DNA of 64,000 nt from Occallatibacter riparius (GCF_025264625.1 NZ_CP093313.1:2480001-2544000), one strand, 5' to 3'. Shown: positions 24,267 through 35,553, counted from the stretch's first letter. Program-made: numbers and translations. The notes: generated by a model not told the origin, from the letters alone.

Positions 24267-25215
24267 GGTGCAGTCCTTTGCCGTTGTTTGTGCGCTGCTC
24301 TGTTCCCTCGCAGGCGTCCGGCCCTCTGCTTCTCAAACGGCTTCATCGGCGGGCTCGCAGCAGCTTGCGATTCTCGATACGGATATCGGCGATGATATTG
24401 ACGATGCGTTTGCGCTGGCGCTCGTGCTGCACAGTCCTGAGATCAAGCTGCTGGGCATTGAGACCGCATTTGGCGATACCGAACTGCGGGCCCGGCTTGT
24501 CGACCGCTATCTGAAGGCGGTCGGGCGGACGGATATTCCCGTGCTGGCCGGCAAGGCGACGCCGCACAATAACGTGTTCACGCAGGCGGCTTATGCGGAG
24601 CGCGAGCCGGCGCACAAGCACAAGGATGGAGTGCAGTTTCTGCTTGACCAGGTCAAGGCGCATCCCGGGCAGGTGACGCTCATTGCGATCGGGCCGCTGG
24701 TGAATGTGGGCGAGGCGATCCGGCGCGATCCTGCGACGTTCAAAAAGCTGAAGCGCGTGGTGATGATGGGCGGTAGCGTGTACCGCGGGTATGGAAACGG
24801 ACGGCCGCCGGAGCCCGAGTGGAATATCAAGCTCGATCCAGAAGGCGCAAAGCTGCTGTTCGGGGCGGGCGTACCGATAACCATGATGCCGCTGGATTCG
24901 ACGCAGATTCCGCTTGACCAGGCGGAGCGCGACCGGCTGTTTTCCTTCGGGTCGCCGCTGACGGACCAGCTCACACTGCTGTATCACCAGTGGGCGACGT
25001 TAACCAAAACGGCCACTCCGACGCTGTTCGATCCGGTGGCTGCGGCCTACACGATCAGGCCGGAGCTGTGCCCGGCGAAGCCGCTGCGGATCGAGGTAGA
25101 CGACAAGGGGATGACCAAGCCGATTGATGGGCAGCCCAATGCGAATGTCTGTGTCGAGTCGGATGCGAAGGGGTTTGTGGACTTTCTGGTGGGAAGGATT
25201 ACGGCGGCGAAGTAG
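24259..25215 (+). CDS. secreted inosine-uridine nucleoside N-ribohydrolase
   Basis: 318 residues. A signal peptide (FAVVCALLCSLAGVRPSASQ) leads the mature enzyme. Calcium/ribose-binding DTDIGDDIDDAFALALVL is the family's DTDxxxDDxxA motif. Further conserved parts are VTLIAIGPLVNVGEAIRR, VVMMGGSVYRGYGN, EWNIKLDPEGAKLLF and TLFDPVAAAYTIRPELC. It would hydrolyse nucleosides to ribose and base in the periplasm or outside for salvage. ATG 24259 starts the signal peptide directly and lies inside attR; no Shine-Dalgarno precedes it. The mobile element has separated the gene from its former upstream DNA, so expression may have changed. Confidence 0.9.
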   Translation: MTKVQSFAVVCALLCSLAGVRPSASQTASSAGSQQLAILDTDIGDDIDDAFALALVLHSPEIKLLGIETAFGDTELRARLVDRYLKAVGRTDIPVLAGKATPHNNVFTQAAYAEREPAHKHKDGVQFLLDQVKAHPGQVTLIAIGPLVNVGEAIRRDPATFKKLKRVVMMGGSVYRGYGNGRPPEPEWNIKLDPEGAKLLFGAGVPITMMPLDSTQIPLDQAERDRLFSFGSPLTDQLTLLYHQWATLTKTATPTLFDPVAAAYTIRPELCPAKPLRIEVDDKGMTKPIDGQPNANVCVESDAKGFVDFLVGRITAAK

Positions 25216-25378
25216 CTTCCTCGAGGGGTATTTACTGGTTAGTACAACGTGGCATTAGTTGTTGTGACGAGTTGTTTTGGGCCTATGGAATTTAGTATCT
25301 CTTTATCTCATTTAAGTTGTTTTTGTTAACCCTGATTTTGGCGAATATATGGAGAAGCAAAAACAGGGGGAGGGGTAG

Positions 25379-25612
25379 CTAATTTTCTAGTAAATACAGT
25401 GACTTATTAGTTACTCCCCGTTTGTGCTTGGTATCAGGCTTGCGGCCGGGCTTTTGAACGGTCTGTTTAATCGCCACGCCCATGATTTTTCGAGCTCCTG
25501 AACCGGTAGGCACACAAATCCCAACGTTCTCACGATAGAGGCCGGAGCTTGCCGTGTAAGTGATGGCGGTCACGGGTGATGAGAGGATGACAACTTGCGA
25601 TTGGGGGGGCAA
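25379..25612 (-). CDS. possible small hypothetical protein
   Basis: 77 residues from a TTG start, with no convincing ribosome-binding site. The sequence (VVILSSPVTAITYTASSGLY, then a basic tail) shows no family match. It sits in an A+T-richer stretch, and 25216-25378 carries no gene I can support. Listed only because the region is otherwise empty. Confidence 0.2.
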   Translation of the reverse strand: MPPQSQVVILSSPVTAITYTASSGLYRENVGICVPTGSGARKIMGVAIKQTVQKPGRKPDTKHKRGVTNKSLYLLEN

Positions 25613-25660
25613 ATTTGCCTATCCGGGGGGTTCGTTCGGAATGTGCCGCGTAGCCTGTGT

Positions 25661-25867
25661 TCACTCATCCTGGCCGTCTTTCATATCGAAGTGAACTGTG
25701 GCAAAGCACGCGCAATTCTCGACCGGACATCGCATCTCTCCACCCTTCGATAAGTCGTTTCCGTCATAGGCGGTGATGATGTGGGGATTGAAGGGATGAC
25801 CGCATCGTTTGCAGTTGCCGTCCTCATCGTCCATGCTATCGGGCGGCAAGATGATGTCGTTTTCCAA
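25661..25867 (-). CDS. small zinc-binding-type protein of unknown function
   Basis: 68 residues from TTG 25867, supported by GAGG 8 bases upstream. NCKRCGHPFNPHIITAYDGN carries CxxC plus His; MRCPVENCACFATVHFD supplies more Cys and His, consistent with one zinc site. Acidic start and end. I do not recognise the family. The nearest genes are over 400 bases away on either side, so there is no operon context. Confidence 0.5.
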   Translation of the reverse strand: MENDIILPPDSMDDEDGNCKRCGHPFNPHIITAYDGNDLSKGGEMRCPVENCACFATVHFDMKDGQDE

Positions 25868-26028
25868 ATGTTTGCCTCGATGGGACTTTTCAGTCGATTT
25901 CAGTGTAGTGCCCGAGTTGGCGTCAGCTGAGAAACTGGACGAGGGTGTGGAACGGCACCGCAGTCATGCATGGCGCCTTGCGTTATCCGAGACAATGAAA
26001 ATGAGAGACTGCAGGCGGTCTCCCGCGG

Positions 26029-26098
26029 GGGCTAAAGCCCAGACTCAATAGGATGAGCGGCTTGCGGCATGACTGAAGTCATGCCCTGATACAAGACC
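26029..26098. repeat. REP-like twin-hairpin intergenic repeat
   Basis: Two hairpins: GGGCT-AA-AGCCC (26029-26040) and GGCATGAC-TGAA-GTCATGCC (26066-26085), followed by CTGATACAAGACC. This arrangement resembles a dispersed intergenic element I recall from acidobacterial genomes; only one copy is in the window. The rest of 25868-26521 shows no gene. Confidence 0.5.
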
Positions 26099-26521
26099 TG
26101 TTCCGAACGGCTATTTTCCGCAATCTGCGCAGAGTTGAGCCCTGACACGTTTCCGTACCCCAACTCAAGTTTTTCCGCAGCGTGTAGGGCCCGAAGTGGG
26201 TTCGTTCTTTGGCGGGTTGGCGTCCTTCGGACGTGGCAAGTTGGCAGGTTGGCGCGAAGTGGGGGGCGTGTCTGCATAAGGTGCCCTAGATGAGCCTTTC
26301 CCTTTTCCCCGATTCGAGGCGAGTGCAGGGGTGTGCCGTCCGTCACATTCAAAACCATTGACATCGGGAGAAATTGAGGAGAAAAATCTTGGGTCGATTC
26401 CCATCCACTCAGCGAAAGACCTGAACGGGCTGGGAAAGCCGTGCATGCGGCAGGCCGCGGACGAATGGTGCGGTATGGCGGGGTCGGCAAAGAGAGCAAA
26501 CGAATTCAGGGAGGAGACAAC

Positions 26522-27109
26522 GTGAAGAGCATCTTGAGAGTGTTTGCCTCGGGGGTCGTTACCGCTGGAGTTGCGGGACTTCTGATGACGGGGTGCAAGT
26601 CTGCGCCGGATTTGTCGAAGGACAACGCGGCGTCGCTGATCCAGTCGCACTATGACAGCCAGCCGCCGGCGGGAGTGACGATCACTGTAGACAAAAAGGG
26701 CCTTCAGCAGGGCCTGACAGCCGGGTATTGGAAGCTGACAAAGATCTATCCCAAGCAGCAGGGCTGGGCGGACTACACCGTGACTGATGAGGGCAAGAAG
26801 GCGTTTAAGCTGCAAAGCGGCGGCGATGTGATCGAGTGGCGGCCGGGTGCAGACGGGGAATATCACTTCCTGGTCACGACCTTGACGGCCACAACCATGC
26901 GCGCCAAGGACGTCAGTGATCCGCAGAATGAACACCTGGCCGACGCCAAGACAGCCAAGAGTGTCAAGTACACGGAAAGCGTGAATCTGACGGGCGTTCC
27001 CCAGCCGCTGCAGGACATCGCGCATAATGCGGGCAATAAGCTGAGCTCAAAGAAGCAGGCCGACCTGGCCTATGAGGACGGCGCGTGGAAGGTGCACGGG
27101 ATTATCTAA
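26522..27109 (+). CDS. putative lipoprotein of unknown function
   Basis: 195 residues from GTG 26522, with GGGAGGAG upstream; the longer frame from 26441 lacks a signal. Residues 1-25 are a lipoprotein signal peptide ending LLMTGC, so it is probably lipid-anchored. The mature part is polar with internal similarity to repeated beta/alpha units (TAGYWKLTKIYPKQQGWADY, EYHFLVTTLTATTMRAKDV, QADLAYEDGAWKVHGII). No family is recognised. It stands alone, convergent with the S53 peptidase gene. Confidence 0.75.
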   Translation: MKSILRVFASGVVTAGVAGLLMTGCKSAPDLSKDNAASLIQSHYDSQPPAGVTITVDKKGLQQGLTAGYWKLTKIYPKQQGWADYTVTDEGKKAFKLQSGGDVIEWRPGADGEYHFLVTTLTATTMRAKDVSDPQNEHLADAKTAKSVKYTESVNLTGVPQPLQDIAHNAGNKLSSKKQADLAYEDGAWKVHGII

Positions 27110-27227
27110 GGCTTAGATGAACTCGCAACCAGGGGCCCTCGGGAACTCGCGATGTGATGGCAAAGTGAGAAAGCAGGGCGCATTCCGGATGCGGAATGCG
27201 CCCAGGCTTTTGTGCCGGTGTTCTTAT

Positions 27228-29909
27228 TTAGATGGAGGCGCTTCTCAGAGACTCCCAGTTGCCAGCGTTGTCCTGGCTCTCCCAATACACGGAGAAGGGT
27301 CCGGTGACTGTTATCTCAAACGGACCCCGATATAGTTGCCAGCCCAGAGATGGGGAGCCGCCGCCGCTGATGTAGATCCAGGTGGCGGCGATTCCGCTGT
27401 ACTGGTCGGATGCATTCAGCGTAATGAGGTACTTTCGCGTCGTAGCCCGGGGGAGCGTTGGCTGCCTCGAGATGGAAAGCAGGGTCTGGGGCGGAGTGTA
27501 GTCGTAGCAAATGGGCCCGTAGGAATAGGACTGTCCGAAGGAAGCGGTGGTCCAGCCCTCATTGTTCCAGCCAACCGCGTAAGCGGTATGGCAACCCTGG
27601 CTGACGCCTCCGGCGCAGCCGTTGGCCCCATTCACGAAGGAGAGGCAGCCGTTGACTGCATTCGGGTATTGGGGGCCACTGTAGAAGAGGTCTCCGGAGC
27701 CGCCATGTGCTTTGGTGGTTGAGTCGGTGGGAGGGGTATCCCAGGACTGCCAGAAGCCGGCAATCCCGGTGCCGTTCGGCCCCTCATTTCCCTTGTAGTC
27801 GTTGACGGTCCAGGAGACGGTCTGGCTGGTGTTGTACCAGTGGTTCACGGCCGGTCCGGTCCAGGTCAGGTAGGGCACGCCGTTGGCCGAGTGGGAGAGG
27901 AGCTCCCAGTTCAGTGACCACGCCAATTGCATCATGTTCGCCGTCCCCCAGCCGGTTACCAGGTCATAGCTGGAATGCGAGCAATAGGAGGTGAGGCTAT
28001 AGGTCGCGGTCTGGTCATTGGAGTTGCAGCCAGTGGTGATGTCGTAGAAGGGGTTGTGCTGCGAACGGTTGTTCAGGCCCTCATCGTAAAGGGCAGCGTT
28101 GGGCTGACCATAGGGGGCGCAGGCCGAGTTATAGGAGGCGCCGCAGATACTACCAATGTAGAGCAGATAGGCGTTCTCCTGAGCGAAGAAACCGGCCATT
28201 TCAGGGGAGGCGATGCTGGTGCCGCCGGTCGGGTGGAGTCCGCCGCCAAAATAGTAGTTCTGCTCGGTAGCTCCCCACGCATTCAGGGAGATGTCGGGCA
28301 CCAGGCGACCGGTCGCACCGGAGTAGTAGTCCTGGTAGGACGGCCGACCGAACACGACGCTTTGGCCTCCCCCGCTTCCGCCGTTGTTGTAGTAGCAGGA
28401 GTTGGCGGAGGTGCCGCCCTGCCAACCGGTTTCACTGACCCAGTTGCCGCTGGCATTGAGCGTGAGGGAAGTGCCGCCCACACCGACGAAGTCGGGGTCG
28501 GATGCGGGGTAGGCAACGGAAGTATGAGCCGGGTTGTTGAAGTAGCAGTCGTCCGTCGAGCCGCGGTCTCCGGAGGCCGTCAACAGCGTCCAGCCCTGGC
28601 CCACCATCGAGTTGAAGATCGTGTGCCAGGCATTGGTTGCGGTCGTGGAGCAGCCGGTGCTCTCCGTGCAACTCCAGCTGGTGGTGAACACGCGGGCATA
28701 GCCGTCGTTCAGCATCTGGTTGAACATATCGGCGTTGCCGGCCTGGCTCCACGTGCCGTCCATGTACACGTAAATGTGGGCTGTGTCGGCCCACGAGCCG
28801 TAGCTGTTTGCGGTGGCCGTGGTCCATTCGCTGTCGAGCATGGTCTCGCCATTGGGCCCGCCAGCGGGCTGGCCATCGATGTACCACCCGTTGAGGTTAT
28901 AGGCGAGGCCGTACTGGGCGGCGAAGCCCTGGTAGTCGCTGATGCTCCAGTCTCCCCAGGCAGCGATAGCGATGGAGGATTCCTTGGGCGAGCCGCCGTC
29001 GACCGGGCCGGCGACGTGGAAAGGATTGCAGCAGTGACCGAGATTCCAAAGCCCGCCGTAGTTGTAGGTTTGGGAGCTGTAGATGTTCGAGGGATCGATG
29101 TAGCCGTTGGTCATGTTGGTGGCGGGTCCACCGGCGTTTGACGCTGGTGCGCCTGCCATCGGGGCGGCTTTGGCTTTGCCGTTGCCGTGCGCGGAGCCAG
29201 CCTCGGCATGGGCTGGGCCGGGAACGTAGTCAGCGAGCTTTGCGTCCCATTTAGGATTCGACGGGCGCATGCGCTGGATGGTGTTCATGCCCAGGACGGC
29301 GTTCACGATGGGGTGCAGGTTCGCCGGCAGAAGCGGATCGCGATCGTTGGAGTAGGCGACGTCGTTGCCCACCTTGTAGGAGTTGATAGTGACGCCGAAG
29401 ACCTTCTCAAGGACGCCTGCAGGAGCCTCGAGGTCAACCAGCAGTCGATTGGGGTAGCGGTTCGTGATGGTGAGCCCCTGGGCTCTGGCCCAACTGAGCA
29501 CCTGTTCCTCGTCGGCGGCAGAAGGGGAGAAGCGCGCGTTCCACTCCTCGGCGGTGAGGAAGTGGTGGAATTCGGGCGAGTTCTTGTCCGTCAGATCATG
29601 CAGGAACTGCTCTTCCTCGACAGGGTGTGGCGGCTTGAGCGCGACGGCCAGACGCAGCATCTTTTCAGGAGCGTAGTGGCCCGCGAAGATCGCCGTTCCG
29701 TTCGCGATCTGGGGCGGAGTGTGATCGGGTATGCGCAGGGTGGGCTCTGGTAAAGGCTGGTGGAATCCAGGGCGAGGAGTCTGGGCGCTCAGAGCCAGAG
29801 AGCTTGCGAGTAAGAAAGTGGCAGCGAGTGCCGGCCGGGCTTTGCTAAGCGCGGCGGTGATCGAAAGCGCGGATCGGGCACGAGAGGCGGCGACAGGGCG
29901 AGAGAGCAT
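27228..29909 (-). CDS. S53 family peptidase (pro-kumamolisin/sedolisin)
   Basis: 893 residues. Signal peptide (ALAATFLLASSLALSAQ), a pro-kumamolisin activation domain at about 55-215 (HFLTAEEWNARFSPSAADEE), then the peptidase. The Glu/Asp pair of the catalytic triad is in GETMLDSEW, the oxyanion Asp in LLTASGDRGSTDDC, and the nucleophile Ser in HPTGGTSIASPEMAGFF. The C-terminal ~230 residues form an added beta-rich region (TWIYISGGGSPSLGWQLYRG; SVYWESQDNAGNWES) resembling Ig-like modules. S53 enzymes are acid-active secreted endopeptidases, fitting an acidic-soil organism. GGAGG lies 10 bases before the ATG. It is alone on this strand; 29910-30488 beyond it shows no gene. Confidence 0.92.
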   Translation of the reverse strand: MLSRPVAASRARSALSITAALSKARPALAATFLLASSLALSAQTPRPGFHQPLPEPTLRIPDHTPPQIANGTAIFAGHYAPEKMLRLAVALKPPHPVEEEQFLHDLTDKNSPEFHHFLTAEEWNARFSPSAADEEQVLSWARAQGLTITNRYPNRLLVDLEAPAGVLEKVFGVTINSYKVGNDVAYSNDRDPLLPANLHPIVNAVLGMNTIQRMRPSNPKWDAKLADYVPGPAHAEAGSAHGNGKAKAAPMAGAPASNAGGPATNMTNGYIDPSNIYSSQTYNYGGLWNLGHCCNPFHVAGPVDGGSPKESSIAIAAWGDWSISDYQGFAAQYGLAYNLNGWYIDGQPAGGPNGETMLDSEWTTATANSYGSWADTAHIYVYMDGTWSQAGNADMFNQMLNDGYARVFTTSWSCTESTGCSTTATNAWHTIFNSMVGQGWTLLTASGDRGSTDDCYFNNPAHTSVAYPASDPDFVGVGGTSLTLNASGNWVSETGWQGGTSANSCYYNNGGSGGGQSVVFGRPSYQDYYSGATGRLVPDISLNAWGATEQNYYFGGGLHPTGGTSIASPEMAGFFAQENAYLLYIGSICGASYNSACAPYGQPNAALYDEGLNNRSQHNPFYDITTGCNSNDQTATYSLTSYCSHSSYDLVTGWGTANMMQLAWSLNWELLSHSANGVPYLTWTGPAVNHWYNTSQTVSWTVNDYKGNEGPNGTGIAGFWQSWDTPPTDSTTKAHGGSGDLFYSGPQYPNAVNGCLSFVNGANGCAGGVSQGCHTAYAVGWNNEGWTTASFGQSYSYGPICYDYTPPQTLLSISRQPTLPRATTRKYLITLNASDQYSGIAATWIYISGGGSPSLGWQLYRGPFEITVTGPFSVYWESQDNAGNWESLRSASI

Positions 29910-30488
29910 GAGGAGGTAACCTCCGTTTCAGGTTTTCGAGGGAGGGGCCCAACGATAATGCCGGAAGGAATAAAGGCGGAGGGTGGTATCAGTCAGGAAG
30001 AAAATGCATCCGCCGGACCTGCAGCCACGGCCTGAAAAGAGTTCGCCGCGGCAGAAGACATTAGGAAGCCATGGCGGCGCGCGCAACCTTCCGCTGCCGC
30101 TTACATCATCAAAGTGGACCGAAGCGATGGCTTGTGACAGAGCCCGATAAGAAAAAAGCGGAACTGCCAAAGTCGCGAAATCTCACTGGCCGGTGGGGGG
30201 ATGGGTAGCCAGCGTCGGAAATGAAAATCCTGGAGAGAACGAAGAACAAGGTGATCTGGATGCCAAATTTCGGTGCCGTTTTTCATAAGGCCGCGGCTGC
30301 ACGGGATTGTGCCAGAAAGAGGGGTGGTTCGGCCACAATTTATTTAGCTCGGCAAGGCCGAAAGTACCCGCGGCGTTTTGATCGGTGTTCAGAACCGGTG
30401 GATGGATCTGGGAGCGCCGTTCGAGGTGAATCCGACCGCCTGCAAAATGATCTAATTAAGTGAACAAGCGAACTCACATAGCAATTCG
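29910..30488. other. intergenic region without a recognisable gene
   Basis: Between the divergent S53 peptidase and the rpsL promoter. Short open frames here lack ribosome-binding sites and protein-like composition; no tRNA or hairpin-plus-T-run terminator was seen. Confidence 0.5.
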
Positions 30489-30517
30489 TTGACCCGACCT
30501 CAGTTTCTTGTTATTCT
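30489..30517 (+). promoter_or_regulatory. sigma-70-like promoter of the rpsL-rpsG-fusA-tuf operon
   Basis: TTGACC (30489-30494), a 17-base spacer, TATTCT (30512-30517). It is the best promoter match before rpsL and would give a leader of about 480 bases. Confidence 0.7.
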
Positions 30518-30523
30518 CAAAAG

Positions 30524-31007
30524 GTTCCGCAAGAACGTCTCTTTTGGTGTGCTTTAACGTAGAGAGGCGTACGGGAGACCCGGGCAGGAAAGTGAAGCGC
30601 GGGTTGGTCCTGCGGCCAGGCAGGGTAGAAGGCCGGCCAGACAGGCTCCGAAATCAGCTCTTATCTTGCAAGGGCAGGGGCAAAGCCGATCCGGGGCAGG
30701 GTCGAGACGAGCTTAAGTTGCTCATCTGCTTTGGGATCGCAAGTATCGCTACGGCGCTCGCGCGTTCTTCACCTTGAAGGGCTATGCGAGCCGGAACCGG
30801 CGAAACGGAGTTGGCCCCCAAGCATTAAAGGGGCGTACAGCCACCGTCCTGGTTCTCGTCTGAGATGGGAAGAAGACAGACGCGAAGCAGAACCGGGCTT
30901 CTGTGCGTTTGGAGCGGGCTGATGAGCTCATCCGATGCCAGAACGACCCGAAGAGTCTGCGCGCGACTGGCTGAACGAAGTGCAGGATCTGGGTAAGGAG
31001 TTTCGGT
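30524..31007 (+). promoter_or_regulatory. long untranslated leader before rpsL
   Basis: About 480 bases between the predicted transcription start and rpsL with no credible gene except a 28-codon frame at its 3' end. Several G+C-rich inverted segments are present, but no known riboswitch or ribosomal leader could be assigned by eye. Confidence 0.4.
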
Positions 31008-31021
31008 TTGCCTACTTTTAA
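30935..31021 (+). CDS. possible 28-codon upstream ORF overlapping the rpsL start
   Basis: ATG 30935 opens [20 protein letters not shown] and continues over the rpsL Shine-Dalgarno, stopping at 31021, 14 bases inside rpsL in another frame. It has no strong ribosome-binding site. If translated it could couple or limit rpsL initiation. Confidence 0.25.
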   Translation: MPERPEESARDWLNEVQDLGKEFRFAYF

Positions 31022-31409
31022 TCAACTTGTCCGCAAGGGGCGTACGGCCCCCCGCTACAAGACGGCGTCGCCAGCATTGCAGGCCTCGCCCCAGCGCCGC
31101 GGCGTTTGCACCCGCGTGTACACCCAGACGCCCAAGAAGCCGAACTCGGCGCTGCGTAAGGTGGCCCGCGTACGGTTGACCAACGGCATCGAGGTCACCA
31201 CCTATATTCCCGGCATTGGCCACAATCTGCAGGAGCACTCGATTGTGCTTATCCGCGGCGGCCGTGTGAAGGATCTGCCGGGCGTGCGTTATCACGTGGT
31301 CCGCGGCACTCTGGACTCGGTGGGCGTAGCCAACCGGAAGCAGAGCCGTTCGAAGTACGGAGCCAAGCGCGCCAAGGGCGGTGCGGCGACTCCGGCGAAG
31401 AAGAAGTAA
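31008..31409 (+). CDS. rpsL: 30S ribosomal protein S12
   Basis: 133 residues from a TTG start, with AAGGAG 7 bases upstream. S12 hallmarks: [69 protein letters not shown]. The decoding-centre Lys of TPKKPN (streptomycin site) is wild type. The C-terminus has a short added Ala/Lys tail ([12 protein letters not shown]). First gene of the str-type operon. Confidence 0.97.
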   Translation: MPTFNQLVRKGRTAPRYKTASPALQASPQRRGVCTRVYTQTPKKPNSALRKVARVRLTNGIEVTTYIPGIGHNLQEHSIVLIRGGRVKDLPGVRYHVVRGTLDSVGVANRKQSRSKYGAKRAKGGAATPAKKK

Positions 31410-31413
31410 CTGA

Positions 31414-31478
31414 GTTCGTAGTTCACAGTTTGTAGTTCGTAGCCGTGAAGTGCTGGGAATTAAGAACTGTGAACTGTG
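31414..31478. repeat. heptamer hairpin array 1 (AGTTC class), rpsL-rpsG
   Basis: Left arm in steps of 7 (GTTCGTA, GTTCACA, GTTTGTA, GTTCGTA), right arm AACTGTG twice. The arms are roughly reverse complementary. Confidence 0.8.
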
Positions 31479-31557
31479 GTTTTTCGGTTCCCGGACGGAG
31501 TATAGGGCCGGGACTGGGGCAGTAGAAGACGCGCTTAAGTGCGCAAGAGAGTTTTGA

Positions 31558-32037
<480 letters not shown>

Positions 32038-32139
32038 AGCAGACATTGAGATTGGCCCGGATCGAAAGTGGTCCGGGCGCTGGATCGAAGGAAGTAAGAA
32101 GTTAACCGCGGGCATCCCCGCCCGCAAGGATTTGAGACT

Positions 32140-34221
32140 GTGGCTCGCAATATTCCTCTGAATCGTTGCCGGAACATCGGTATCATGGCGCACATCGACG
32201 CCGGAAAGACGACAGCGACAGAGCGCATCCTGTTCTACACGGGCATTACGCACCGCATCGGCGAAGTGCACGAAGGCACCGCGACCATGGACTACATGGA
32301 GCAGGAGCAGGAACGCGGCATCACTATTACTTCGGCTGCGACGACGTGCATGTGGAACAACTTCCGCATCAACATCATCGACACGCCGGGGCACGTCGAC
32401 TTTACGGCCGAAGTGGAGCGCTCGCTGCGCGTTCTCGACGGCGCAGTCGCGGTGTTCGACTCTGTTTCCGGCGTTCAGCCGCAGACTGAGACCGTGTGGC
32501 GCCAGGGCGACAAGTACAAGGTTCCGCGTATCTGCTTCGTCAACAAGATGGACAAGAACGGCGCGGACTTCGAGCACGTGATGGACACGATCCGCAAGCG
32601 GCTGGGCGCGAAGCCTGTGGCTCTGCAGATTCCCATCGGCGCTGAAGCCAACTTCAAGGGCGTGGTCGACCTGATCGAGATGAAGGCGATCCTCTGGCAC
32701 GACGAGACCATGGGTGCCAAGTACTCGGTCGAAGAGATCCCCGAGAATCTGAAGAAGAAGGCAGAAGCCTTCCGCATGCAGCTCATCGAGGTGATTGCCG
32801 AGACCGACGACGTTCTGCTCGAGAAGTTTCTGGAAGGCGAGACGCCGACCAAGGAAGAGCTCAAGGCAGGCATCCGCCAGGCCGTCATCGACCTGAAGGT
32901 GTTCCCGGTGATCTGCGGTTCGGCGTTCAAGAACAAGGGCGTGCAGACGCTGCTTGACGCGGTGGTGGATTATCTGCCTTCGCCGCTGGACAAGCCGCCG
33001 GTGGAAGGCATCAATCCTTCGCATCCGGACGAGAAGCTCTACCGCAAGGTGGATGACAGTGAGCCAATGTCGGCGCTGGTCTTCAAGCTGATCAACGATC
33101 CGTTCGGCAAGCTCTCGTTCATCCGCATCTACTCGGGTACGCTGAAGACGGGCGACACGATTGTCAACCCGCGTACCGGCAAGACGGAGCGCATCGGCCG
33201 CCTGGTGAAGATGCACGCCAACAAGCGTGAGGACATCACCGAGGTTCTGGCCGGCGACATCTGCGCCTGCGTGGGCTTGAAGGATCTGAAGACGGGCGAC
33301 ACGCTGAGCGATCCGCACCACGCGATTGCGCTCGGCGCCATCACCTTCCCGGAGCCTGTGATCTCGGTGGCGATTGAGCCGAAGACCAAGGCCGACCAGG
33401 AGAAGATGGGTATCGCGCTTTCACGCCTCGCGGATGAGGATCCGACCTTCAAGGTTCGCACCGACGAGGATTCGGGCCAGACAATCATCAGCGGTATGGG
33501 TGAACTGCACCTCGAAATTCTTGTGGATCGCATGAAGCGCGAGCACAAGGTCGAGGCCAATGTGGGCGAGCCCAAGGTTGCCTTCCGCGAGACGATCCGC
33601 AAGGCTGCAGAGGGTGAAGGCAAGTACATTCGCCAGACGGGCGGTTCGGGCAACTACGGCCACGCGAAGGTTCGCATCGAGCCGAACGAGCCGGGCAAGG
33701 GTTACGAGTTCGTCAACGACATCAAGGGTGGCGTGGTTCCGAAGGAATACATCAAGCCCATCGATCAGGGTGTGCAGGGTGCGCTGGAACTGGGCATTCT
33801 CGCTGGCTTCCCGGTGGTCGATGTCAAGGTGCATCTCTACGACGGCAGCTACCACGAAGTCGACTCGAACGAAATGGCATTCAAGTTTGCCGGCTCAATG
33901 GCATTCAAGGATGCGGCGAAGAAGGCCAGCCCGGTTCTGCTGGAGCCGGTGATGGCGGTCGAAGTGACGGTGCCCGAGGAGTTCATGGGAACCATCATCG
34001 GCGACATCAATTCGCGCCGCGGCCGCATCGAGGGCATGGAGCACGCGGGCGGTTCGCAGCTGATCAAGGCGATTGTGCCGCTGAAGGAGATGTTCGGTTA
34101 CGTGAACGACATCCGCTCCAGCACACAGGGCCGCGCGTCGTACTCGATGCAGTTCGCTCGCTACGAAGAAGCGCCGCGCATGATCGCGGATGAGATCATT
34201 GGACGGGCGCAAGGAAAGTGA
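32140..34221 (+). CDS. fusA: elongation factor G
   Basis: 693 residues, GTG start with AAGGA 9 bases upstream. G-domain motifs: [13 protein letters not shown] (P-loop), a switch I region with [26 protein letters not shown] and a [11 protein letters not shown]5-type loop. Domains II-V follow, including [20 protein letters not shown] and the C-terminal [20 protein letters not shown]. It drives translocation on the ribosome. Standard length; two hairpins lie between rpsG and its Shine-Dalgarno. Confidence 0.98.
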   Translation: MARNIPLNRCRNIGIMAHIDAGKTTATERILFYTGITHRIGEVHEGTATMDYMEQEQERGITITSAATTCMWNNFRINIIDTPGHVDFTAEVERSLRVLDGAVAVFDSVSGVQPQTETVWRQGDKYKVPRICFVNKMDKNGADFEHVMDTIRKRLGAKPVALQIPIGAEANFKGVVDLIEMKAILWHDETMGAKYSVEEIPENLKKKAEAFRMQLIEVIAETDDVLLEKFLEGETPTKEELKAGIRQAVIDLKVFPVICGSAFKNKGVQTLLDAVVDYLPSPLDKPPVEGINPSHPDEKLYRKVDDSEPMSALVFKLINDPFGKLSFIRIYSGTLKTGDTIVNPRTGKTERIGRLVKMHANKREDITEVLAGDICACVGLKDLKTGDTLSDPHHAIALGAITFPEPVISVAIEPKTKADQEKMGIALSRLADEDPTFKVRTDEDSGQTIISGMGELHLEILVDRMKREHKVEANVGEPKVAFRETIRKAAEGEGKYIRQTGGSGNYGHAKVRIEPNEPGKGYEFVNDIKGGVVPKEYIKPIDQGVQGALELGILAGFPVVDVKVHLYDGSYHEVDSNEMAFKFAGSMAFKDAAKKASPVLLEPVMAVEVTVPEEFMGTIIGDINSRRGRIEGMEHAGGSQLIKAIVPLKEMFGYVNDIRSSTQGRASYSMQFARYEEAPRMIADEIIGRAQGK

Positions 34222-34223
34222 TG

Positions 34224-34282
34224 AGCCGGTAGCTAGTAGCCGGTAGCCAGAAGCTAAGGGCTACGAGCTACAGGCTACGGGC
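34224..34282. repeat. heptamer hairpin array 2 (TAGCC class), fusA-tuf
   Basis: Period-7 units AGCCGGT, AGCTAGT, AGCCGGT, AGCCAGA, AGCTAAG, then complementary-type GGCTACG, AGCTACA, GGCTACG. Confidence 0.85.
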
Positions 34283-34365
34283 CGGGTTTTGGGGCTGGAG
34301 CCGGATAGCCGGCGCCCCATGCGGAAAACGGGAAGCAAGAGCTACGAAAGGGATTCAGGACTTTT

Positions 34366-35553
<1,188 letters not shown>

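Noticed and set aside
27927-29141. 404-codon open frame on the plus strand over the S53 peptidase gene
   Set aside because: Gly/Val-rich shadow of the minus-strand gene, whose protein has full family motifs.
29910-30488. tRNA or small RNA gene upstream of rpsL
   Set aside because: No cloverleaf or known RNA motif could be found by eye.
30508-30777. 89-codon frame in the rpsL leader
   Set aside because: It starts upstream of or at the predicted transcription start, has no ribosome-binding site and no protein-like pattern.
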